From Tychonema sp. LEGE 07203 (GTDB lineage: Bacteria; Cyanobacteriota; Cyanobacteriia; Cyanobacteriales; Microcoleaceae), in contig NZ_JADEXD010000001.1 of the NCBI RefSeq assembly GCF_015207285.1, positions 1-64,000 on the forward strand: a stretch of 64,000 nucleotides of DNA, in the 5' to 3' direction. A program made the translations under genes and the position numbers. Positions 1 through 8,674 of the stretch are shown one piece after another. The notes below the pieces were generated by a model, which made no database searches, was not told the DNA's origin, and saw nothing but the letters and a program-made list of their open reading frames with translations. Within the stretch, counting starts at the first letter, position 1. Each line of letters opens with the position of its first letter.

Positions 1-124
1 CCCACCCACCGCACCAGTTCCCTTTGCGATATTTGCGATCGCATTCTCAGAAGGCTTTAGTAAGGTTTTGATATTAAACGCGAGCGCGTTTGAGAGATGT
101 TCCACTTGCAAATAAATTATAATC
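1..124. other. Leading non-coding stretch with a short palindrome
   Basis: No gene is visible. It holds a HIP1 octamer near position 35 and a 7-bp inverted repeat, AAACGCG-AG-CGCGTTT, at 76-91, about 35 bases upstream of the first gene. The palindrome could be an operator or only part of a repeat; nothing else supports either reading. Confidence 0.4.
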
Positions 125-646
125 ATGTACGAACATATTCAGCATTTTCTCACCCTCACAATTGAAACTGTGGTAATTTTTGGTTACGGTGGCTTAATTG
201 TTCACTATATCGCTACGCTGTTAGCATCGAAGCGGATGAATCCTTCTGAAAAACTCTCAGCAGAACTTGCCCCAGATTTTGTGCCTCTTCTCAATAAAAT
301 TGCTTCCTTTCCTACTGTTGCCGAAGGTGCAGCAACTCCAGAACCCACAGAAGAACAGCGCCTCACCTCTTCGCTACAACTTAAAGCCGAATTTGCTTCT
401 AATATTCAACTCGATACCGACACATTAAATCTACCCTTCATTCAAGTCGATAGCCTGACTCTTCGACAATGCCGCACCGTTATTCGAGCGCTCAATTCCA
501 CTCTCCCACGAAGTGAGCATATTCGCCTTAAACTCAACAAAAAAGATGTGCCAGCCGATTCGTTAAAATTTCAAATTAAGAAGCACTTTGAGCATCGACC
601 GCAGAAAGTTGTCTCCCTAATTGAGCAAATTTTGAAAGCTAGTTAG
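125..646 (+). CDS. Hypothetical protein with one N-terminal membrane segment
   Basis: This 173-residue protein was not recognised. Residues about 9-33 are hydrophobic (VVIFGYGGLIVHYIATLLA) and look like a single transmembrane anchor, so most of the chain would lie on one side of the membrane. The remainder is charged, with a Pro/Glu-rich linker around residues 66-78 and a basic C-terminus. The reading frame is clean and uses codons typical of the window. No operon partner is visible: the next gene is about 240 bases away on the other strand. Confidence 0.65.
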   Translation: MYEHIQHFLTLTIETVVIFGYGGLIVHYIATLLASKRMNPSEKLSAELAPDFVPLLNKIASFPTVAEGAATPEPTEEQRLTSSLQLKAEFASNIQLDTDTLNLPFIQVDSLTLRQCRTVIRALNSTLPRSEHIRLKLNKKDVPADSLKFQIKKHFEHRPQKVVSLIEQILKAS

Positions 647-757
647 CACGCTCGGGGAATCCACAAGCCAATTAGTCTTTTATTTCAAAACAACTTATGG
701 TAACGATTTGATAGAAAGTTTTTTTGAATGCACCCTCCTTTTCCTGACCAAGCTATT

Positions 758-888
758 AGTTACTTTCTTCAGCGCCAAGGGGAATCCGACCCTTGCCAAT
801 CTGTTCGCTCAACTCGTTGAGACTCAATCCCCGTTCAATTGTGATCGCACGAATTTCCTCCATCCTACCGACGTTACCTGGATATAAG
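758..888 (-). pseudogene. Duplicated 3' fragment of the small gene at 1661-1894
   Basis: Read on the minus strand, this stretch closely resembles the last ~43 codons of the gene at 1661-1894 (shared RGLSLNEL core, QVTSVG, and an SN C-terminus). The copy has no start codon and lacks one base in the CCTCC-ATCC run relative to the intact gene, so it is frameshifted. Similarity continues past the stop codon to about 690, matching about 1600-1660 by the intact gene. The fragment abuts the end of the Uma2 gene, so the duplicated segment brackets that gene. Confidence 0.7.
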
Positions 889-1509
889 CTAGATAGCAGC
901 ATATCTGCCTGCCGCGAAGATTTGTTGCGCTGTTAATTGCAAGTCGGGAAAGATTGATGAAATAAGCATATCGTCATTTTGAAACAACTGTTTTTGATAC
1001 TCGTCTTCTCGCAGCGTACAAATAGTAACTGTCGGTTGTTTGGGTTTGCCAATATATTCTCTGCCACCAATGCCCAGATAGTCAACAATCCAATACTCAG
1101 CCACTCCTAGTATGGCGTAATCTTCAACTTTGCGGGCGTAATCGTTCTGCCAGTTGGTGCTAACGACTTCAGCAATCAGTTTAATTGAGGAACCTGATGT
1201 AATTACAGGTTCTTGTTGCCACAAAGGTTCATTAATTAGTCGAGTTTGGTCTAATACAAGCACATCGGGGCGAAAGGCTGTTGCTGTTCCTAATAGTTTG
1301 ATGAGACAGCGAGGGGGGATAAGGTAGGGTAGATCCAGGCGGTCAATTTCTACATTCAGTTTTCGTCCCAGAAAACCGGATACTTGCTCGTGCGGCCCTG
1401 TTGGTTCCATTTCGGTTAATTCACCATCAATCAGTTCGTAGCAATCGCTGTCGCCGTAGTTTGTAATAAATTCATCAACAGTTATAAGGTTTGGAGGTGA
1501 TTGAACCAT
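889..1509 (-). CDS. Uma2 family (DUF820) endonuclease-like protein
   Basis: This 206-residue protein belongs to the PD-(D/E)XK-fold Uma2 family, which is greatly expanded in cyanobacteria and whose substrate is unknown. Visible family features are the ELIDGEL segment near residue 25, the FRPDVLVLD motif carrying a catalytic-type Asp, AEVVS with the catalytic Glu, and the typical GVAEYWIVDYL block. I placed the start at the ATG at 1507-1509, preceded by AGGAAAA. A longer frame runs upstream to 1686, but that extension is not family-like and overlaps the neighbouring gene. Nearly identical ~190-bp segments lie on both sides (690-885 and 1600-1790), suggesting arrival or amplification by duplication. 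Confidence 0.85.
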   Translation of the reverse strand: MVQSPPNLITVDEFITNYGDSDCYELIDGELTEMEPTGPHEQVSGFLGRKLNVEIDRLDLPYLIPPRCLIKLLGTATAFRPDVLVLDQTRLINEPLWQQEPVITSGSSIKLIAEVVSTNWQNDYARKVEDYAILGVAEYWIVDYLGIGGREYIGKPKQPTVTICTLREDEYQKQLFQNDDMLISSIFPDLQLTAQQIFAAGRYAAI

Positions 1510-1660
1510 TGTGTTTTTTCCTGATATATTTACACGGCACAAAAGCGTAATTTTTAACAAGTTTTTACCGATAAAAACCCCGTCATTACTATCAATAAAA
1601 CTTCTAGTAACGAGTTGATAGAAAAATTTTTTATCTAACCTCCCTTTCCATATCTGGCGA

Positions 1661-1894
1661 TTAGTTACTTTTTTCACCATTGCCAAGGGGAATTAGACCC
1701 CTGCCAATCTGTTCTATCAACTCGTTGAGGCTCAATCCGCGTTCAATGGCGATCGCGCGAATTCCCTCCCATCCCACCGACGTTACCTGGATATTTCTTT
1801 GCTTCTTGGGTTCTTCATAGCGGGGTTGTCCCCCAGAGCGGTTGAGGTTGGCTAGTGAGTTGGGATGGGGGTGAATTCCTTTCCTGGGTGACAT
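1661..1894 (-). CDS. Small basic protein, possible DNA-binding or antitoxin-like
   Basis: This 77-residue protein has a basic, Pro/Asn/Gly-rich N-terminus (MSPRKGIHPHPNSLANL) followed by a helical segment ending in GLSLNELIEQIGRGLIPLG. That layout matches small cyanobacterial proteins of unknown function that resemble ribbon-helix-helix or HTH antitoxins; this is recalled by pattern only. It is directly upstream of the Uma2 gene on the same strand, 150 bases away, and a decayed copy of its 3' half lies on the other side of that gene. A toxin-antitoxin relationship with Uma2 is speculation. It is transcribed divergently from the ParB-like gene. Confidence 0.6.
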   Translation of the reverse strand: MSPRKGIHPHPNSLANLNRSGGQPRYEEPKKQRNIQVTSVGWEGIRAIAIERGLSLNELIEQIGRGLIPLGNGEKSN

Positions 1895-2039
1895 AGCGTC
1901 GATAGCATTTCCTTTTTTTTACTATTTTCGCATTTTCTGGAGGCTTCTCGACGATAACTATGTTAGTGTTGAATAGTTCAAGAAAATTCCTGCCCGCGCT
2001 GACTCCCCTACTCCGGTTGCGGTCGAGCGCGGGCGAGCC

Positions 2040-3302
2040 TTGCATTCAACAAACTCGCCAGGAATGCGTCAAATGCAATCAGAAGCAGACGATCGGGAGC
2101 CGCAAGCGTTAATTGTTTTGCCGGGGGGTATTGGAGGGTGTACCTCTTGTGCTGCGAAACAACTGCGAATCGACCCCGAATTTCAATCTCTCATTCCTCC
2201 CCTGAGTAAAGACGAAAAAGCCGCCCTGCAAGCGAGCATTCTGGAGGAAGGATGCCGCGATCCGTTAGTAGTCTGGGTCGAGGAAAAGCTTCTCATCGAC
2301 GGCCACAACAGGTTCGCCATCTGTACCGCGCACGGCATACCATACAAAATTGTAGAGATGTCTTTTGACAGTCGAAATGCAGTCAAGGTCTGGACGATCG
2401 CCAACCAACTGGGACGGCGCAGCTTGACGCCAGAATCCGTTAGCTACCTGCGCGGCACCTGGTACGAGCTGACCAAGGAATCTCACGGGGGCAAGCGTTC
2501 GGCAAACTGTCATTTTGACAGTTTGACAGACAAAATATCGCCAGATAGAGCAAGCTGTCAAAATGGCAGCTTGACAGACAAAACAATGCCAGATGAGGCA
2601 AGCTGTCAAAATGACCACTTGACAGACAAAACAATGCCAGAAGGAGCAAGCTGTCAAAATGGCAGCTTGACAGACAAAACAGCACGAGAGTTAGGAGAAC
2701 GGTTCAAAGCTTCCCCCAGAACGATTTACCGGGATGCCCAATTTACTCGAGCTGTGGATGCTCTTAGTTCTATTGGAGGAGAAGATGTGAAGTGGAAGAT
2801 TCTTAACCGCTCTGCTGGGCTGACAAAGAAGGAAGTTCTTGCTTTGGCCAATGATGCTCGCAGTCGTCCGGCTCAAGTTGCCAAAACTTTACAGGGGCGA
2901 TGCCGGAAAGTGAAACCTGAAAAGCAACCTGCCATCGCTCACCACCTAACGCTCAAAATTAGTTCGTTAGTAGAAGTGTATGCGCCCGATCGCCAGGACG
3001 TTAACGGTCGGTTGGGGCGCATTCAGTCAGTGGGCGAGAAAACGGCTACCGTGTGGATGCGGCACATCCCTACTCTTGCCATGAATTTGCATACCTTCAA
3101 ACACTCAGCTCTCACCGTCGTGCCGCTCGAAAATCAACCGGGACTTCAAGAAATTTGCGATCGCACTGACCGACTTCACCAATTAGGAAATCTAGATCCT
3201 TTTGAGATAGAAATCCTCAACTTGTTAGAAAGAACAACGGCTCTTACTCCCACCGAATTGCAGTATTTAGAACAGATTGAGAACACACACAAGCTTGATT
3301 GA
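2040..3302 (+). CDS. ParB-like N-terminal domain protein with internal minisatellite
   Basis: Residues about 40-135 match the ParB/Srx-like N-terminal nuclease-binding domain (KLLIDGHNRFAIC, then a TIANQLGRRSLTPESVSYL helix), the fold used by ParB partition proteins and by some ParB-like transcription regulators. Residues about 155-215 are a Cys/Asn-rich tandem repeat. Next comes a helix-turn-helix-like RELGERFKASPRTIYRD segment, then a C-terminal region with an SH3-like look (VNGRLGRIQSVGEKTATVWM). The frame opens with TTG at 2040; ATG at 2064 is an equally good start and neither has a strong ribosome site. The last 59 bases overlap the convergent gene 3244-3666. Confidence 0.8.
   Translation: MHSTNSPGMRQMQSEADDREPQALIVLPGGIGGCTSCAAKQLRIDPEFQSLIPPLSKDEKAALQASILEEGCRDPLVVWVEEKLLIDGHNRFAICTAHGIPYKIVEMSFDSRNAVKVWTIANQLGRRSLTPESVSYLRGTWYELTKESHGGKRSANCHFDSLTDKISPDRASCQNGSLTDKTMPDEASCQNDHLTDKTMPEGASCQNGSLTDKTARELGERFKASPRTIYRDAQFTRAVDALSSIGGEDVKWKILNRSAGLTKKEVLALANDARSRPAQVAKTLQGRCRKVKPEKQPAIAHHLTLKISSLVEVYAPDRQDVNGRLGRIQSVGEKTATVWMRHIPTLAMNLHTFKHSALTVVPLENQPGLQEICDRTDRLHQLGNLDPFEIEILNLLERTTALTPTELQYLEQIENTHKLD
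2508..2685 (+). repeat. In-frame 48-bp tandem repeat (3.5 units) within the ParB-like gene
   Basis: The unit encodes 16 residues of the form SLTDKxxPxxASCQNG and occurs three times plus partial flanking copies. At DNA level each unit contains CTGTCA and TGACAG blocks, so neighbouring units form TGTCA-TTT-TGACA palindromes. The array keeps the reading frame, so copy number can change without breaking the protein. Confidence 0.9.
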
Positions 3303-3666
3303 GTGCCTCACAACTATTTTTCATTTTGAGAACAGCAATAACTTCGGAAAGTTTATTTGATTCACTTGACAGTTCAAACACTGAGTCAATTAATTTTTGT
3401 TGAGCTGCTAATTGTTGCAGTGAATAACAAGCTATTGCTCGCACTCGCTCTGGAGACTTGCTAGCATTTTTAGCAGCAAACGGTCCCCAGAAAGCACTCA
3501 GTACAATCTTAATCTGTTCCGATATTGGGTATGTTTGACTCAAACAGTAATCCCAAACCATCTTATCGAATGGGTCGTCTAGTGCAACTAAAACACCCGA
3601 TATTTGCGACTGCACTTGCTTCTGATTTGGGTCAGGTAACGGCTGATTGTTCAAATTGGCAATCAT
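3244..3666 (-). CDS. Hypothetical protein, last gene of the segregation-type operon
   Basis: This 140-residue, mostly helical protein was not recognised. It is the promoter-distal member of a minus-strand run with the genes at 3725-4846, 5533-6330, 6380-6892 and 6885-8549. Its start is preceded by AGGAGAAA. Its 3' end overlaps the 3' end of the convergent ParB-like gene by 59 bases, which could give antisense interference between the two. Confidence 0.6.
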   Translation of the reverse strand: MIANLNNQPLPDPNQKQVQSQISGVLVALDDPFDKMVWDYCLSQTYPISEQIKIVLSAFWGPFAAKNASKSPERVRAIACYSLQQLAAQQKLIDSVFELSSESNKLSEVIAVLKMKNSCEALNQACVCSQSVLNTAIRWE

Positions 3667-3724
3667 AAATTTCTCCTGTTAAGCTAACTTATTTACATCC
3701 CATTCAAGACTTTAGTATTTGCCC

Positions 3725-4846
3725 TCAAGGAACAAACTCTCGTTCTTGAGGGGAGCGAATCCACAAAGTACAAAATCCTTTTTGTGCAGGTTTACCCTCT
3801 ACTGTCAGCGTCACCCCCAATCTATTTATCTCAGTTTCACACAGTTTTTTGCCACCTTTCTCGCTCAACAAAGCTTGATTCCAGCTCATAAATTGGCGAG
3901 CATATTTCCCTTCATTGCTTGTTGCCCACTGAATTGTATCCGCGTTCTTGCGAGCAAACTGACCCTCTTTGCTCAGCCCCCATTCGAGCGCTACGGCTTG
4001 TTCTAAAGTGAGCTGGCGCGGCCCTTTTGGGTCGAGTTCAGGCGCTGGAATGAACCGGGGCAGCGCTAACCCGATAAACGCGCCAATCGCCATTGCCCCT
4101 AACACCACCCCGCTCCCAAAAATCACCGACCAAATATCGTGAGCAACTTTCTCTAAAGCTGCTTGTCGCACTAGGGTGTAAACTGAGTTGGAAATGTGGC
4201 GATGTTGCACCTTAACAGCCGCTTTTCCCTGCCGTTCTAAAAACTCCCTGCTTTCTTTTTCCCAATTTTCAGTAAGCTGGCGAACTTGTTCCAGTTCTTG
4301 AGAAATAACAGCTTGAGAATCTTTCAAATCACCTTGCCATTGAGATTGCCAATTCTTGAAAAACTGGTCAATCTCTTGCGGTTTTTTTTCTAACAGCAGT
4401 TCGAGTTGACCTGTAGCCAGCAATACGATAAAAAGCGGGTCATTTTTATTGAGACCGTATCGGTAAGCTGTCTGAATGACATGAGAGCGAAATTTGGAGT
4501 CTTTGCCCTTGAGTACCTGGCTGATTAGTGACTCAGTATCTCTCTCGTACATGGGAGGGCTAGATAGAGGATCTCTGTTCAGAGCTTCTCTTTCCCTCGA
4601 ATCATCGTCTATGAGTTCCCAAAACTCCTCTTCATTTAGCTTACTCCCATTTGATTTCAACTTTTCTTCTACTGCATCTTCTGGGACTGTATCTGAAGAA
4701 TCGGGCAAATTTTGCGAATTTTCAGCGGATTGTATGGAATTATTTTTGGTATTATTAAGTCTTCCCTGTTCCCTTGGCGTTTCCAATATCTCGCCAAACT
4801 CTTCAGAGTCAACTTCGGAAAGTTCTTCTAAAAGTTGATCGGACAT
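3725..4846 (-). CDS. Membrane-anchored hypothetical protein (DUF6753-like)
   Basis: This 373-residue protein has an acidic, low-complexity N-terminus (residues 1-105), a conserved-looking core around residues 110-165 (LNKNDPLFIVLLATGQLELL), a coiled region, and one transmembrane segment near residues 243-267 (GVVLGAMAIGAFIGLALP). A soluble C-terminal domain with two Cys follows. From memory the core resembles cyanobacterial DUF6753; I could not check this. It lies downstream of the ParA-like gene and may be the membrane partner of the ParM/ParA-type ATPases. Confidence 0.7.
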   Translation of the reverse strand: MSDQLLEELSEVDSEEFGEILETPREQGRLNNTKNNSIQSAENSQNLPDSSDTVPEDAVEEKLKSNGSKLNEEEFWELIDDDSREREALNRDPLSSPPMYERDTESLISQVLKGKDSKFRSHVIQTAYRYGLNKNDPLFIVLLATGQLELLLEKKPQEIDQFFKNWQSQWQGDLKDSQAVISQELEQVRQLTENWEKESREFLERQGKAAVKVQHRHISNSVYTLVRQAALEKVAHDIWSVIFGSGVVLGAMAIGAFIGLALPRFIPAPELDPKGPRQLTLEQAVALEWGLSKEGQFARKNADTIQWATSNEGKYARQFMSWNQALLSEKGGKKLCETEINRLGVTLTVEGKPAQKGFCTLWIRSPQEREFVP

Positions 4847-5532
4847 TTAACCTCCTACCTAATCAAAATCCTAATCTTTATGCTGTTCTGCATCGCGCAT
4901 TCTATAGTGTGAACTCATATTTTGTCCGTCTCCTAACGAGTTCATCACCCATTGATATCGTTTCCGGCTGCATCGTCAGGTGATAAATTAGAGGGCAATT
5001 CATGAATGATTGTTACAAGTCGCCACCTATCTCGGCGCAATTTTCAGTTGTTCGATTCACAGTCAACAGCGTCGCCCTGCCCTTCGACTACGCTCAGGAA
5101 CCGCGTAGCCGAAGGGTCGAAGGGTCAACAGTCAACATCATGTCTGAGTGCAACCGGAATTGATATGACTGTAAAATTTACAGGAATACCCGCAAATTAT
5201 CGGTTTAGACACTATCTGTAGTATTAAGATGTGTTTCGGCACACCCACCCCGCTGGCCCAGTGGTGAAGAAGTTCTTGAAACCCTGGAAATCTCGTAGCG
5301 GGCGATCGATCTTCTTACTTTCAGAATTTAAACGCAATAAACAACGTTTATTGCTAATATCCAACGCCTGGGATAACACAACTGCGTTGATTGCACTCAG
5401 CCAGCGGGCTGGTTTCGGCACACCCTATCAGTAGAGTCTGTGCGTAAGCCTTAATTTAGATTCTTAAAAGCTTACGATACCTTTTTTACAAATTACAGCC
5501 TCCTGAGACTTTACAACCTGTTGCTTATTTAG
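4847..5532. other. 686-base non-coding gap inside the operon, with repeats
   Basis: No convincing gene is seen. A hairpin sits at 5080-5116 (CCCTTCGACTACGC paired with GCGTAGCCGAAGGG), a dispersed palindrome common in cyanobacteria. The 14-base string TTTCGGCACACCC occurs twice, near 5233 and 5415, bracketing ~180 bases. Short open frames here (for example 5231-5434) look like chance readings of repeat DNA. The gap separates the ParA-like gene from the membrane-protein gene and may hold an internal terminator or promoter. Confidence 0.6.
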
Positions 5533-6330
5533 TTACTCATTTTGTTGCTCATTTTCTATTTGCATTTCCTCATTTTTTTTTAGCTCATGGGGCGCGATAA
5601 CTTCTTTTTTATTGCGATTGGGTGCGTTGTCAAACAAACCTACATCTTCTATCAGACGGAAACAGTCTTCCAGAAAAGTATGCAATCGCTGCTGACTAAT
5701 CAAGAAGAATTCAGAGTGTTTCATTGCTTGAGAAAATGACAACCGCTTCGTATCAATAAACTTGCGCTCTCTTGCACTCAGAGCCGGCAAATCTACCACA
5801 GGAATTCGGTAATTATTAATGAGCTTGTTCATTTCCTTATGGCTTTGTACGTGCGACCAATCTTTGCAAACTCCAAAATTGCGGACAAAAATGTGATTGA
5901 GCTGACCTTCAAAGTAGTTGAAAGAGTCAATAAACATTTCAATGCTGTCCGTCGTGCCACCGCAAATAAACCACTTGCATACATCAACTCCTGACTGCTC
6001 TTTAAAATCAGGAGAGGTTAAATTAGCTTCGTCAATCCATTTGTTGATAATGCTGTAAACCCGAGCTGGTAAATTGACAATCACAGGAGTTTCTACTGCT
6101 GTTTCAAAAATAATATCGATATCGAAAAACTTCTCTTCATCTTCAACTAAAGCTACGATTTTTGCATTGTGTTCAGGATAGCGCTGCTGCACGTCAGGAT
6201 TTTGAAAATCACCATCAATTAACGTGTACAGCAGTTCATACTTCTGATTGAATTCAACCAGAATCCGAGTTAGCATCGACTTGCCAACGCCACCTTTCTC
6301 GCCGTCAACTAAGTGAATCATGTTAGTCAT
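5533..6330 (-). CDS. ParA/MinD-like P-loop ATPase
   Basis: This 265-residue ATPase carries a deviant Walker A motif, GEKGGVGKSML, within the first 20 residues. A LIDGDFQNPDV strand follows, as in ParA/MinD/Soj proteins that move plasmids, chromosomes or protein cargo by ATP-dependent gradients. The later region (NFGVCKDW, then VVDLPALSARERKFID) matches the pattern of these ATPases only loosely. I chose the ATG at 6328-6330 because a perfect AAGGAGG lies 7 bases upstream; the frame extends 12 codons further without an obvious ribosome site. It shares an operon with the ParM-like gene, so one cassette has both an actin-type and a Walker-type NTPase. Confidence 0.8.
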   Translation of the reverse strand: MTNMIHLVDGEKGGVGKSMLTRILVEFNQKYELLYTLIDGDFQNPDVQQRYPEHNAKIVALVEDEEKFFDIDIIFETAVETPVIVNLPARVYSIINKWIDEANLTSPDFKEQSGVDVCKWFICGGTTDSIEMFIDSFNYFEGQLNHIFVRNFGVCKDWSHVQSHKEMNKLINNYRIPVVDLPALSARERKFIDTKRLSFSQAMKHSEFFLISQQRLHTFLEDCFRLIEDVGLFDNAPNRNKKEVIAPHELKKNEEMQIENEQQNE

Positions 6331-6379
6331 TTCATTCCTCCTTGCTGGATGTCGATGTCTATTCAAGACTTAATAATTT

Positions 6380-6892
6380 TTAACTAAAGCTAGGTCCGAC
6401 CATTGCCGGCTCGAAACCAGCTAAGTTAAATGCGCTGTTTTCAAACTCAACTTCTCCCGCAAATTCCTCGGGTTCTTTTTCTTCGGGCAAACTTGCTGGA
6501 TTTGAACTCTCAGGGGCCGTTAATTCTGCCGCAATAGATGCACCTGGATTCGATAAGTGAGGGAAAGTAGCTAAAGGAATTAAACCCGAAGAAATACCAG
6601 GGGCAATTACTCCTAACTCGGTACAGTTAAATCCCGCATCTCGGCAAACTTCATCTATCTGCCTGAGCAAAAAATTAATGCTTTCTCGCCTCAAATACTC
6701 TAAGTCTGTACTAGAATGACTACCGCTATTGCGTAAAGCTGCTAACAGCCACCGCGCTTTGATCAGAGGTAAAATCGTTTCTTTGAAGCTAAAAAAAGGA
6801 TGATTTTGTAGGTAAGACAGCAAGATAGCGTCTTCGGAATCTGGCAAAACTTGACAGCGCCAGCAAAATTCCTTGTAACGTTTTCTAGGCAT
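6380..6892 (-). CDS. Hypothetical small protein between ParM-like and ParA-like genes
   Basis: This 170-residue protein has a basic start (MPRKRYKEFCWRCQ), a helical region over residues 20-95 and an acidic C-terminal tail rich in Glu, Pro and Ser. Its start overlaps the end of the ParM-like gene by 8 bases, so the two are probably translationally coupled. In ParMRC-type cassettes the gene after the actin is often the DNA-binding adaptor; the basic N-terminus fits such a role, but no HTH or RHH motif was recognised. Function unknown. Confidence 0.65.
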   Translation of the reverse strand: MPRKRYKEFCWRCQVLPDSEDAILLSYLQNHPFFSFKETILPLIKARWLLAALRNSGSHSSTDLEYLRRESINFLLRQIDEVCRDAGFNCTELGVIAPGISSGLIPLATFPHLSNPGASIAAELTAPESSNPASLPEEKEPEEFAGEVEFENSAFNLAGFEPAMVGPSFS

Positions 6893-8549
6893 AATTCCTC
6901 ACCTTCTTTCCAGCACCTCGGTAGGGCCCTCCCAATAAGAGAGCTGCATCTAAGTTTGCTTCTGATTCCTCTAAAGAAGGTTCTGTATTGGACGACGGCT
7001 CATCACTCAATTTATTAGAATCGTCTAAGCAGCTATCTTTGATACTTGAATCAGCCTTTTGTTGAGCGCAAAATTCAGTGTTTTGTTCAGTAATATCTTC
7101 AGTCTTTTGTTCAGTGGGTTCCTCAATTTTTTGTTCAGCGGGTTCCTCAATTTTTTGTTCAGTAATATCTTCAGTCTTTTGTTCAGTGGGTTCCTCAATT
7201 TTTTGTTCAGTAGATGGCTCCGATTTAGCGTGAGTAAATTGCTCAAGTTTTAATTTAGTAGGTGGCTCGGATTTTGGGTGAGTAGGTGGTTCAGATTTTG
7301 GCTTGGTAGATTGTTCAGATTTTGGCTTGGTAGATTGTTCAGCACATTCTTTTACACTCTGTATATCAGTCGTGGGGACTGGAGCATCTCCTGAACTGGA
7401 AGTTGTATCTTCTGCCCTCTGAGAAGTTGCCGCAACAGACCTTTGCCTCAGTACCTCAAACTGAGATTTGAAGTAAGAAAATAGTCCGTAAACATCAGCT
7501 ATGCGGCAACCTAAACCATCAGGATCGAGCGTTTTTGGCACTGTTATACCTGCGTGCCAAGACAGCGAATAATGAGAAAACTGATTTCGCAGTTCTGGCT
7601 TCATATATTCAGAAGTCCCCCCGCAAAATACAATTTCATCTAAATCGGGCGGCAGCACTTCATTAATCCAATGAGATAGCATTCGAGCGTAGTCGAAGCG
7701 AGACAGCTTGACTGCTTCAATCAATTGGTCAACTTCTCGATCTTTCGCTGTCTCCTCTCGATTCCGAGCAATTCGGTAAAAGTAAGGGCGGTTGTAGCTT
7801 ACGCCCGCTTGAGCGATTGATAAAGCCAAACGGGAAGCATCGTAGTTAGAGGTTCGCTCTTGAACTAGATCTACTAACCTTACCATTCCTAAGTCTGAAG
7901 TTTTGCCCTTACCGACAGCACCGCGTGCCGAAACTATTACCGAAGCATTGCGAAATCCTACCATAACAAAGGCAGTTACCCGCTGCTTGAAGGCTGAACC
8001 TAAATTACTGTTGTGGATCAAAGCAATGCCGCCACCTTCTTGCAAAGCTTGGGTTTTGTCCAGGGTGACGGATAGCTTGCCTGTGGGTGTTTCAAATGAA
8101 GCAGAGTATTGACTTAAGAGTTCAAAAAATTGCTTGGAGTCATTAAATTCGCCTGGGGGCAAGAAAACGGAGATCGCAGCGCTAAATTGACTGCCTAAAT
8201 CTAACTTCCGCGACACTACCCACAAAGCTGCTAGAGCTTTGTACAAAGCGCTACTGTACTTCAGTCCCGCTAAACCGATGTGAGCATTGAATTGCGCTGC
8301 TGCTAGGTAGCCAACGGCTCGGCATTCATTACCAATTGCCACCCAAGCAATATTTTCGGGAGATGCTGATGCGAGGTTGGGTTGTGTGAAACAATTGGCT
8401 ATGTCTTGGCTCACTGGCCCCACTTGCGATTCCATTACAAAGGAGTTTGCTTTACTGCCTGCTTGCGAGCTTTGGCAGAAAACTCTAGTAGATAAGCCGC
8501 CAAAATCTATAGCCAGAATCGCATCTGGTATTGAGGATTTTTTCTTCAT
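6885..8549 (-). CDS. ParM/StbA family actin-like ATPase with repeat tail
   Basis: This 554-residue protein has the actin-ATPase signatures: phosphate-1 AILAIDFGGLSTRVF at residues ~10-24, a second phosphate loop around VMVGFRNASVIVSARG, and an adenosine motif IVFCGGTSEYMKPEL near residue 307. ParM/StbA proteins polymerise to push plasmid copies apart. Residues ~385-510 are a low-complexity tail of EQ, TK and EP-rich short repeats (EEPTEQKTEDITEQ type), long for the family and probably variable in length. It is the first gene of the minus-strand operon, with about 100 bases of possible promoter DNA upstream. Confidence 0.85.
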   Translation of the reverse strand: MKKKSSIPDAILAIDFGGLSTRVFCQSSQAGSKANSFVMESQVGPVSQDIANCFTQPNLASASPENIAWVAIGNECRAVGYLAAAQFNAHIGLAGLKYSSALYKALAALWVVSRKLDLGSQFSAAISVFLPPGEFNDSKQFFELLSQYSASFETPTGKLSVTLDKTQALQEGGGIALIHNSNLGSAFKQRVTAFVMVGFRNASVIVSARGAVGKGKTSDLGMVRLVDLVQERTSNYDASRLALSIAQAGVSYNRPYFYRIARNREETAKDREVDQLIEAVKLSRFDYARMLSHWINEVLPPDLDEIVFCGGTSEYMKPELRNQFSHYSLSWHAGITVPKTLDPDGLGCRIADVYGLFSYFKSQFEVLRQRSVAATSQRAEDTTSSSGDAPVPTTDIQSVKECAEQSTKPKSEQSTKPKSEPPTHPKSEPPTKLKLEQFTHAKSEPSTEQKIEEPTEQKTEDITEQKIEEPAEQKIEEPTEQKTEDITEQNTEFCAQQKADSSIKDSCLDDSNKLSDEPSSNTEPSLEESEANLDAALLLGGPYRGAGKKVRNYA

Positions 8550-8674
8550 AAACGCTGGCTTTTATTACGTTACAAAATGATAGTATTGGCTTCAGTTTAA
8601 GTCTGACCTCACCAAATCCGGTGGTTTTGGATAATTAAAATAGCCCCCTCCAAATGGCGGGGACAGGCTGTCTT

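Noticed and set aside
5231-5434. 67-residue frame (MFRHTHPAGP...)
   Set aside because: It spans repeated CGGCACACCC DNA, is matched by an equally open frame on the other strand, and has no family features.
7059-7253. Phe/Leu-rich frame opposite the ParM-like tail
   Set aside because: It is the shadow of the EQ/TK-rich repeat tail on the other strand; its periodicity follows the repeats.
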